DNA of 34,195 nucleotides, taken from Acidobacteriaceae bacterium. Its GTDB lineage: Bacteria > Acidobacteriota > Terriglobia > Terriglobales > Acidobacteriaceae. Positions within the stretch are counted from its first letter, which is position 1. The number at the start of each line of letters is the position of its first letter. The stretch spans positions 1 to 34,195 of the forward strand of contig JARLFX010000126.1 of the NCBI GenBank assembly GCA_031296355.1, read 5' to 3'. A program made the translations under genes and the position numbers. Shown one piece after another: positions 25,369 to 31,350 of this stretch. Under the pieces are notes generated by a model, which ran no database searches, was not told the origin of the DNA, and was given only the letters and a program-made list of their open reading frames with translations.

Positions 25369-27480
25369 CTACGTTTCAATCTTTAGACATTGACTCTCCA
25401 GCCGACCATAGGCATTCAATGCATTGCGCATGCGAACAGGACAAGAAGCTATAAAGGCAGGCTGCAAAAATGATGGAGATACATATTCTGGTTGCGGTTG
25501 CTCGCTCTCACGACTAATCCGTAGCGAAAGATCGCGAAGACCATCAGAGATTTTATTCAGAAGGCTGAGCGACGGCAATTGTTCAGAGCCTGTCTCGACA
25601 AACTGCGGCGTCGCTGTGGCCAGATGAAGCAGCAGACTTCCCGTGTTTGCGATGGCCTCTTGAATCTCTTCGCATATCTCCAGATCTCGCTCCACATGCT
25701 GATCCAGTTCAAAAGGAATGGCCTCGGCCAGGTTACGCACGTCCAATACAACCTGATTGGCTTCCTCGCGCATTGCGGCAAGCTGCGCCGCCGTCGCGCT
25801 CTGAAACTGCGGAAGCAACTTCGCATGGATGCGCAAAAGCCGAGCCAATCCTTGACGCATCTTTACCACTGTTCGCTCTGGATGCAGACGGTGAAAGATC
25901 ACCCACATCACCAGCAATGCCAACAGAATTCCAAGCACACGATCCCTGCCAATAGTCATCTGAGTGGGAGCGGCAAAGCCATGAATCTTTGCAGCGGTTG
26001 GACCAAACTCACTCATGCCGTGCAGAGGTACGGAGTATTCCTGAAACACCACCAGATAAAACGCGAAGACCATCTGTAGTCCGACGTAGCCAAGGTGAGC
26101 GCTGCGGGCGATCCACGCACCGAGAAACGATACGCATGCAATAGAGAGCAGAAACGGCAGTACGGTATCGGCGAAGGGATAGACGAAGACAATGCATCCA
26201 ATGCCCAGAATAACTCCGCCAATCAGCGCGCCCAGAAAGCGAAAGACCATCTTCTGATTGGTCGCGCCCGTAGAACTCAATCCCGCAATTAGAACCGTCA
26301 GCGTAGCCGTTGTAATTCCGGGCCAAGCCAGTGCGTTGTAGATCACATAGCAGATGGTGGCGCACAGACTTAGTTTGAACGCATAGGTCAAATAGTCTGG
26401 ATTCGTCCAGGCATCGGGACGGAACCAGGGTGCCTTTGCCCGTATAAGCTTTGGCTTGGCCACAGTACTCTGCGGCATAACGTGATCCGTCGGCCTCTCC
26501 GCAGCGATGTTATGCAACAGCTGTATGCACTCGTCCAGCAGGCTTGCGTCCTTGTTGGACGAGTCCTGCTCGGCATTTATTTCTTCAACGGTTCCCGCCT
26601 CGATAGCGTCCAGTAAAGCGACGATTCGCGCTGCTTTTGCCTGCTGCTTATCATCGGCGGGAGAATGAAATCTTCTGGAAAATGCCGCCGAGAGATCAAG
26701 CAATCGAGCAATCCTCGAAATAGGAATCGAAGCATAAGTGATCTCAGGTTCAGACTCCAGATGGGCTGAGTGAAAGCGCACCTCATCAAAGAGTGCAAGC
26801 ATCTTGCCCTGACCAGAGAAAGCGTAGCGCGTGAGTTGTAAAGTAACCGGCTTCAGATCCTGCGGAGACGCGTTCTGAGCAATGCTCTCGAAGTAAAGTC
26901 GTACGACATCCATACGCGCTTTGATTTCCAACTTCAGGGCGCGTTGCGGATCGCGATTGGTAAACAAATACTCGATGGTCACCTTGCAACCAACCGCGAT
27001 AAATCCCGTGGCTATGGGCCACATCGATAGATGGACCAGTTGCTCCGCAGGCAGATGCATCTCCCACAGAGACAACGTGAGTATAGGAAAGATGCCAAGA
27101 TTCATTGCCACGATGCGCACAGTACTGGCACAAAGAAGAAATCCAGAGAGAAAGGTGAAGCCGGCGATGCCCAGCACTCGCACCATGGGATCATTGCCCG
27201 TTATTTGAATCAACAGTAGCGCAGCGCCCACGCCCACACACTGAAAGAACAACTCCTGTACGCTTCGCTTGAAGGTTAAATATGGAACATCGTAGGAGAC
27301 CAGAAAGATGAGATAGATCCCCGGAGCCATCATCGGCGTTTGCAGCACCAGCAGAATCACCGCAGCCAGCGTAGCTGCAGCCGCCGTGCGCAGTGAGCCA
27401 GCAGTGCGTCCATGCGAAGGAGCTAGCTCCTGACGAATCTTCTCTGGCCAACTTGGTGCTGCAAATACCTGCTCAGACAC
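25369..27480 (-). CDS. mdtO: FUSC-family inner-membrane efflux protein (MdtO-like)
   Basis: A 703-residue protein with the FUSC/aromatic-acid-exporter layout: a membrane block of about six helices at residues 30-175, a cytosolic region of about 185 residues, a second membrane block (about 360-525) and a helical C-terminal tail. This is the architecture of E. coli MdtO, YccS and AaeB. It is the last gene of a four-gene operon and starts with GTG at 27480, 3 nt after the adaptor gene's stop codon, so translation is coupled. With the adaptor and the outer-membrane factor it should export small aromatic or drug-like compounds; the E. coli set has been linked to sulfonamide, acriflavine and puromycin tolerance. 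The true substrate here is unknown. Confidence 0.85.
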   Translation of the reverse strand: MSEQVFAAPSWPEKIRQELAPSHGRTAGSLRTAAAATLAAVILLVLQTPMMAPGIYLIFLVSYDVPYLTFKRSVQELFFQCVGVGAALLLIQITGNDPMVRVLGIAGFTFLSGFLLCASTVRIVAMNLGIFPILTLSLWEMHLPAEQLVHLSMWPIATGFIAVGCKVTIEYLFTNRDPQRALKLEIKARMDVVRLYFESIAQNASPQDLKPVTLQLTRYAFSGQGKMLALFDEVRFHSAHLESEPEITYASIPISRIARLLDLSAAFSRRFHSPADDKQQAKAARIVALLDAIEAGTVEEINAEQDSSNKDASLLDECIQLLHNIAAERPTDHVMPQSTVAKPKLIRAKAPWFRPDAWTNPDYLTYAFKLSLCATICYVIYNALAWPGITTATLTVLIAGLSSTGATNQKMVFRFLGALIGGVILGIGCIVFVYPFADTVLPFLLSIACVSFLGAWIARSAHLGYVGLQMVFAFYLVVFQEYSVPLHGMSEFGPTAAKIHGFAAPTQMTIGRDRVLGILLALLVMWVIFHRLHPERTVVKMRQGLARLLRIHAKLLPQFQSATAAQLAAMREEANQVVLDVRNLAEAIPFELDQHVERDLEICEEIQEAIANTGSLLLHLATATPQFVETGSEQLPSLSLLNKISDGLRDLSLRISRESEQPQPEYVSPSFLQPAFIASCPVRMRNALNAYGRLESQCLKIET

Positions 27481-27483
27481 TTG

Positions 27484-28677
27484 CTATCTCACAATGCTGA
27501 TCGCGGTCTCTCCCATGCGGAAGAGACTGGGATCGGGGTTTTCAACGCGAATGCGAATCGGAAAACGTGCGGCCAGATGAACCCAGTTGAGCGTGTGATC
27601 AATCTGCGGCAGACCGTTGCTGGTGTTGCTGTCGTCTGGAGAAACGCCGTTGCCAATACTCTCAACAACGCCATCAAAGCGTCGCGATGAATTGCCGAGC
27701 AGATACAGATCGACGTGCTTGCCGGGAGTGATGTACTTCAACTCCGACTCGCGATAGTTGGCGACGACATACCAGTTGCGCGCATCGATCAAAGTGAAGA
27801 GCGGCACGCCGGGCTTGGCCATCTCTCCCTCGGAGATGTTGAGGTTGGTCACATAGCCATCGAAGGGAGCGACCACCGTGCAGCGCTCCAGATCCAGCTT
27901 TGCGCTGTCAACTTTTGCAGTTTTTGCGGGCCTCTGCGCCACCAGGCTGTCCAGCCTGTCTATGCCGTGAATGCTCTCGCTCAGCCTCGCCTGCGAGACC
28001 GCAACCCCGACCTCCGTCTCGCGCTGCATCGATCGCGAGCGTGCCTGCTGCGCCTGCGCCTCCTGCAACGCAGCCTGCGCCTCCTGATGATTGTGCTCGG
28101 CCACCTGCATCTTGGTGCGCGCATCGTCCACTTGCTGGGCGGTTACATACTGCTTCGCCAGCAGAGGCTCAATGCGATGCAGATTATTTAACGCAAGGGT
28201 CTGCTGCGCCTCGGCAGATTGCAGAAAAGCCTTCGCTCTTTCCACTGCCGCATCGGACGCGTGAGCAGCGTTGGCAATGGTAACGATCTGCGTCTGCGAA
28301 CCGGTCACTCCAGCGCGCGCGGCCTCCACAGCGCTATTTTCAGAGGCAATCTTTCGCTGCATGTCCGTGATCTGTTCTTCCAATAGTTGCTGATCACTGA
28401 GCGCCTGATCCAACGCATATTGATACGGTCGCGGATCGATAACAAACAACACCGATCCGGCATGAACAAAGTCATTATCCTTGACCGGGATGTTAAGCAG
28501 ACGACCAGTGACTTCGGGAGCAAACTGGATGTAATTTGCGCGCACACTGGCATCGTCCGTGCGCGGATGGTGGCCAGTCTTCCATGTGACGCACAGCAGA
28601 AGAACGATCGCAGCCGCTAACATCGCAAACGCCAGTCTCATTCTGTTCCAGCGAAACTCAGGCTTTTCATCTTCCAC
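27484..28677 (-). CDS. mdtN: HlyD/EmrA-type membrane fusion protein (MdtN-like)
   Basis: A 397-residue periplasmic adaptor. One membrane anchor (about residues 14-32) is followed by TDDASVRANYIQFAPEVTGRLLNIPVKDNDFVHAGSVLFVID in the lipoyl half-motif, a long coiled-coil hairpin (about 90-235, Gln/Ala-rich), the second lipoyl half (CTVVAPFDGYVTNLNISEGE) and a beta-barrel domain (WYVVANYRESELKYITPGKHVDLYL). GTG at 28677 is chosen because AGGAGG, overlapping the preceding stop codon, lies 7 nt upstream; the frame open to 28848 overlaps the ytcA gene and is rejected. It links the FUSC pump to the outer-membrane factor. Confidence 0.9.
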   Translation of the reverse strand: MEDEKPEFRWNRMRLAFAMLAAAIVLLLCVTWKTGHHPRTDDASVRANYIQFAPEVTGRLLNIPVKDNDFVHAGSVLFVIDPRPYQYALDQALSDQQLLEEQITDMQRKIASENSAVEAARAGVTGSQTQIVTIANAAHASDAAVERAKAFLQSAEAQQTLALNNLHRIEPLLAKQYVTAQQVDDARTKMQVAEHNHQEAQAALQEAQAQQARSRSMQRETEVGVAVSQARLSESIHGIDRLDSLVAQRPAKTAKVDSAKLDLERCTVVAPFDGYVTNLNISEGEMAKPGVPLFTLIDARNWYVVANYRESELKYITPGKHVDLYLLGNSSRRFDGVVESIGNGVSPDDSNTSNGLPQIDHTLNWVHLAARFPIRIRVENPDPSLFRMGETAISIVR

Positions 28678-28688
28678 TTCAACTCCTC

Positions 28689-28961
28689 CTAGCGATAGAA
28701 CAAAAGCCAAACAAGACAGGACGTCGCAATCACCACACTGGGATAAAAAACTACAACCGGCATGACCTTGTGCTGTAGATTGCGTGTCACTAATTGCCAG
28801 TGGATTGTTCCCGCAACGGCAAAGCCCACCAACAAACAGAGCATCCACGAAGGCAGAAACGAGCCGTCAATATCGATGCTGGGAGCATAAGTGCATCCCC
28901 CCAGCGCGACAAGCATCGGTGCAATAGCAAGCGGTTTGATATAACGATAAATATATTTCAT
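28689..28961 (-). CDS. ytcA: YtcA-family lipoprotein of the efflux operon
   Basis: A 90-residue protein beginning MKYIYRYIKPLAIAPMLVAL and the lipobox LGGC (Cys23), then a short loop and two hydrophobic helices (about residues 37-56 and 68-88), ending WLLFYR. Size, lipobox and helices fit the YtcA family; in E. coli ytcA lies directly with mdtNOP, and the same neighbours occur here. ATG at 28961 is 13 nt after the outer-membrane factor's stop codon, and the adaptor start follows 11 nt after its own stop, with the adaptor's AGGAGG overlapping the stop. Earlier starts would run antisense-free into the mdtP frame and are rejected. Role in the pump is unknown. Confidence 0.8.
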   Translation of the reverse strand: MKYIYRYIKPLAIAPMLVALGGCTYAPSIDIDGSFLPSWMLCLLVGFAVAGTIHWQLVTRNLQHKVMPVVVFYPSVVIATSCLVWLLFYR

Positions 28962-28974
28962 CCCTGTCTCGCCT

Positions 28975-30480
28975 TCATGGTTGCCCCGGTACAGGATTGC
29001 TGGACGGTTGTTGCCGCAACATCTTGCCTGTTGCATAGCCGAGGTTGGCCGCACTGGTCTGCACCGCCGATTTTGCCTGCACCTCCGCGAGACGCGCCAC
29101 GGCAAGTTGCGACTCCGCGTTGACCAGATCAATCAGATTCTTAACCCCATAGCCGTAGGCCTCAAGCGACGCCTCGTACGACGTTGTCGCCGCAGCCAGC
29201 AAGGTCTGCGCCGCCTGCTGCTGGCGCACCGCCGTCTTGTATTGCAGATAGGCTGTCCATGTTTCGCGGGTAACGTCGTCGCGCTTTTCTCGAAATTCTT
29301 CTGCGGCCTCGCGCTGCTCCGAGGCGCGTTCCAGAACCTCTCTCCTGCGCAATCCTCCATCAAAAAAATCCCAGTGAATCTTGATCCCCACATTCCATAC
29401 AAACTGCGTCGTGTCGGCCAGTGCGGATCCGTCCTGCTTGCTGACCGTGGGCCAAATCGATTGCACCGAGCCTTTGGAATCGAACTCGACCGTTGGCCAG
29501 TACGCACTGTCTGCGGCCTTCACTCTTTGCTCTGCCGCTTGCATCTTTTCTGCCAGCGCGGCCAGATCGGGGCGGTCTTGTTGCGCGCTTGCAACCAGCG
29601 TCGCAATTGAGGCTGAAACCTCATCGGCATTCGGCGGAGTGCCTGGATCAACAATAGTAATTGCGTCAGACGGTTCCGCGCCGAGCGCTTCACGCAGCCG
29701 CACCCGCGCAGTCTCCACGTCACCGATTCCAGCCTCCAGATCGTATTCCGCATGAGCGGTTCCCGCTCGTGCATTTAGCACGTCGGGAAGTGTTGCGCGA
29801 CCATTGGCCAGTTGCGCCTCTGCGGAAGATTCCGTGGTGTGAGCGGTACTCAAAATCTGGCGCATCGCGCCCAGTTTGGCCTCGGCGGTTGCAAGGTTGT
29901 AATAAGCCACCACAACGCCGTAAGCCACATCCTGATTGGCACGCTGAAAGTTTGCCGCCGCCGATAGCTGCAAGTCTTTTTCAGTCTCCAAGTGCGCGCG
30001 CCGCCGACCGAAATCAAGGATGGTGTATTCCAAAGCAAGTCCCGCATTGGCCGATGGATTCTCCACCATCGTGTAGCCCTGCGGAGCAAGCGGCTTGGGA
30101 AAAGGATTGATGAGCTTCTCGTTGCCAAGCAAAGCTAGCCCTGCCAGATGCGGATAATACTCGCTGCGCGCCATGCCAACTCGCTCGGCTGCCTGCTTGG
30201 CCCGCTCCCACGCGATGCGAGTCCGCGGATTGTTACTCTCTGCAATGTCGATTAGTTCATCCAAAGAATACGGCTTGGTCGCATCGACAGCAGCAAACCC
30301 TGTAGCGGCTATCGTATGCGCCGTGCAGTTTGCAGCCACAGGCAAATCAGTAACCACGCCAACACACTGCGCCATAGAAGGACGAGCGCCCAAAGACAAA
30401 CATGCGGCCAAAATAGCCGCACCACCTATCCAGAAAGAATGCAGGGCAGACTGATCGTAGTGGGACAACGCTCGCGTCAT
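28975..30480 (-). CDS. mdtP: TolC-family outer-membrane efflux factor (MdtP-like)
   Basis: A 501-residue outer-membrane channel protein, first gene of the efflux operon. The signal peptide covers about residues 1-38 (ending PSMAQ). Two TolC repeats follow: SLDELIDIAESNNPRTRIAWERAKQAAERVG starts the first, with LEYTILDFGRRRAHLE, and RPDLAALAEKMQAAEQRVKAADSAYWPTVEF starts the second, with IHWDFFDGGLRRREVLERA; both contain the F-D-x-G-x-R turn before a long helix. The C-terminus SYEASLEAYGYGVKNLIDLVNAESQLAVAR is typical. No lipobox is seen. There is no clear ribosome site before ATG at 30480. It diverges from the tetR-type gene across a 95-bp operator region. Confidence 0.9.
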   Translation of the reverse strand: MTRALSHYDQSALHSFWIGGAAILAACLSLGARPSMAQCVGVVTDLPVAANCTAHTIAATGFAAVDATKPYSLDELIDIAESNNPRTRIAWERAKQAAERVGMARSEYYPHLAGLALLGNEKLINPFPKPLAPQGYTMVENPSANAGLALEYTILDFGRRRAHLETEKDLQLSAAANFQRANQDVAYGVVVAYYNLATAEAKLGAMRQILSTAHTTESSAEAQLANGRATLPDVLNARAGTAHAEYDLEAGIGDVETARVRLREALGAEPSDAITIVDPGTPPNADEVSASIATLVASAQQDRPDLAALAEKMQAAEQRVKAADSAYWPTVEFDSKGSVQSIWPTVSKQDGSALADTTQFVWNVGIKIHWDFFDGGLRRREVLERASEQREAAEEFREKRDDVTRETWTAYLQYKTAVRQQQAAQTLLAAATTSYEASLEAYGYGVKNLIDLVNAESQLAVARLAEVQAKSAVQTSAANLGYATGKMLRQQPSSNPVPGQP

Positions 30481-30512
30481 TGTTTACAGCGTACACTATA
30501 TTTACATCGAAT

Positions 30513-30536
30513 ACAATCATGGTCTAGTATGATTGT
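30513..30536. promoter_or_regulatory. Inverted-repeat operator in the mdtP/tetR divergent region
   Basis: Perfect 8-bp arms ACAATCAT (30513-30520) and ATGATTGT (30529-30536) separated by 8 nt, total 24 bp, a size and symmetry common for TetR-family operators. It lies 33 bp upstream of mdtP and 40 bp upstream of the chosen tetR start, so one dimer or pair of dimers could control both promoters. A TATAGT on the minus strand (about 30495-30500) may be the mdtP -10 box; no good -35 box fits it. Confidence 0.6.
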
Positions 30537-30575
30537 CCCGGCGTGAACCCGTCATCGCCGGACGGAGCATTCAAC

Positions 30576-31214
30576 GTGACAGAGATAATCCAGCAGGGAG
30601 AGCCGCGGAAGTTCAAAGCAGGTGAGGAGTTGCGCAACCGGTTGCTCGACGCAGCCAGCCGGCTCTTTGGCGAGGCAGGCTACGAAGACGTCTCCATTCG
30701 CAGCATCGCGCAGGCCGCCGGATGTTCGCAGATGGCCATGTATCGGCACTTCCCCGACAAGGAGGCCCTGATTCGCCACCTATGCACCGAACTCTACCGA
30801 AAGTTCACCACTGCATTGCATGACAGATTTGATTATCTTCCCGATCCAGGAGCGCGGCTGCGTCAGGCACTACGACACTTCGTGTTGCTTTCCCTGAAGA
30901 ATCCGCATCACTATCGCCTTACTTTTTTGGCTCCGACCATCGACACACAGTCTATGGAGATGCGCAACAGTGCCGCCAGCCCGGCGATCTCCTACTTCCG
31001 ACAAAATTTGAAACTCGCCTTACCGGCGGGCAGTTCCGACGAACTCGTAGAGGAGCGCCTGCATCAGATTCTGGCCTGTCTGCATGGGATGACGATTATG
31101 CTCATCACGCACCCACGCTCCTATCGCCTCAGCAAGGAAGCGGCCCTGCGGCAACTGGAAACAGCCTTCAATATATTTCTAACAACGCCCGCCGCACCAA
31201 TACATTCGGACTAG
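30576..31214 (+). CDS. TetR/AcrR-family regulator of the efflux operon
   Basis: A 212-residue repressor-type protein. The N-terminal helix-turn-helix reads RLFGEAGYEDVSIRSIAQAAG then CSQMAMYRHFPDKEALIRHL, the TetR signature; the C-terminal ligand domain (about residues 75-205) has LRHFVLLSLKNPHHYRLTFLAP and HQILACLHGMTIMLITHP, of the TetR_C_13/WHG-like kind. GTG at 30576 has GGAG 8 nt upstream and is preferred; a GTG at 30543 would add eleven residues. Divergent from mdtP with an inverted repeat between them, so it most likely represses the efflux genes and its own until a substrate binds. Confidence 0.88.
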   Translation: MTEIIQQGEPRKFKAGEELRNRLLDAASRLFGEAGYEDVSIRSIAQAAGCSQMAMYRHFPDKEALIRHLCTELYRKFTTALHDRFDYLPDPGARLRQALRHFVLLSLKNPHHYRLTFLAPTIDTQSMEMRNSAASPAISYFRQNLKLALPAGSSDELVEERLHQILACLHGMTIMLITHPRSYRLSKEAALRQLETAFNIFLTTPAAPIHSD

Positions 31215-31230
31215 AGAACGAATGTATTGG
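31197..31230 (+). terminator. 12-bp hairpin over the tetR-type stop codon
   Basis: Perfect arms CCAATACATTCG (31197-31208) and complement (31219-31230) around a 10-nt loop that contains the stop codon (31212-31214). It is followed by CATTCTG, so a U-tract is lacking; termination is likely by position but not certain. Confidence 0.5.
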
Positions 31231-31287
31231 CATTCTGAATGCGGCGAAAACTCCCACATTTTGCTCGCAGTTCGACACTCTATTCCC

Positions 31288-31329
31288 ATAAAAATCCCGC
31301 AACGTCCAGGCTTGGCTGCCTGAACGCTG
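31288..31329 (-). terminator. Rho-independent terminator of the PL4 lyase gene
   Basis: On the minus strand CAGCGTTCAGGC (31329-31318), a 6-nt loop and GCCTGGACGTTG (31311-31300) pair over 12 bp with two wobbles, followed by CGGGATTTTTAT. It begins 22 nt after the lyase stop codon. Confidence 0.75.
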
Positions 31330-31350
31330 CGCGTTGGATTAGTTATTACT

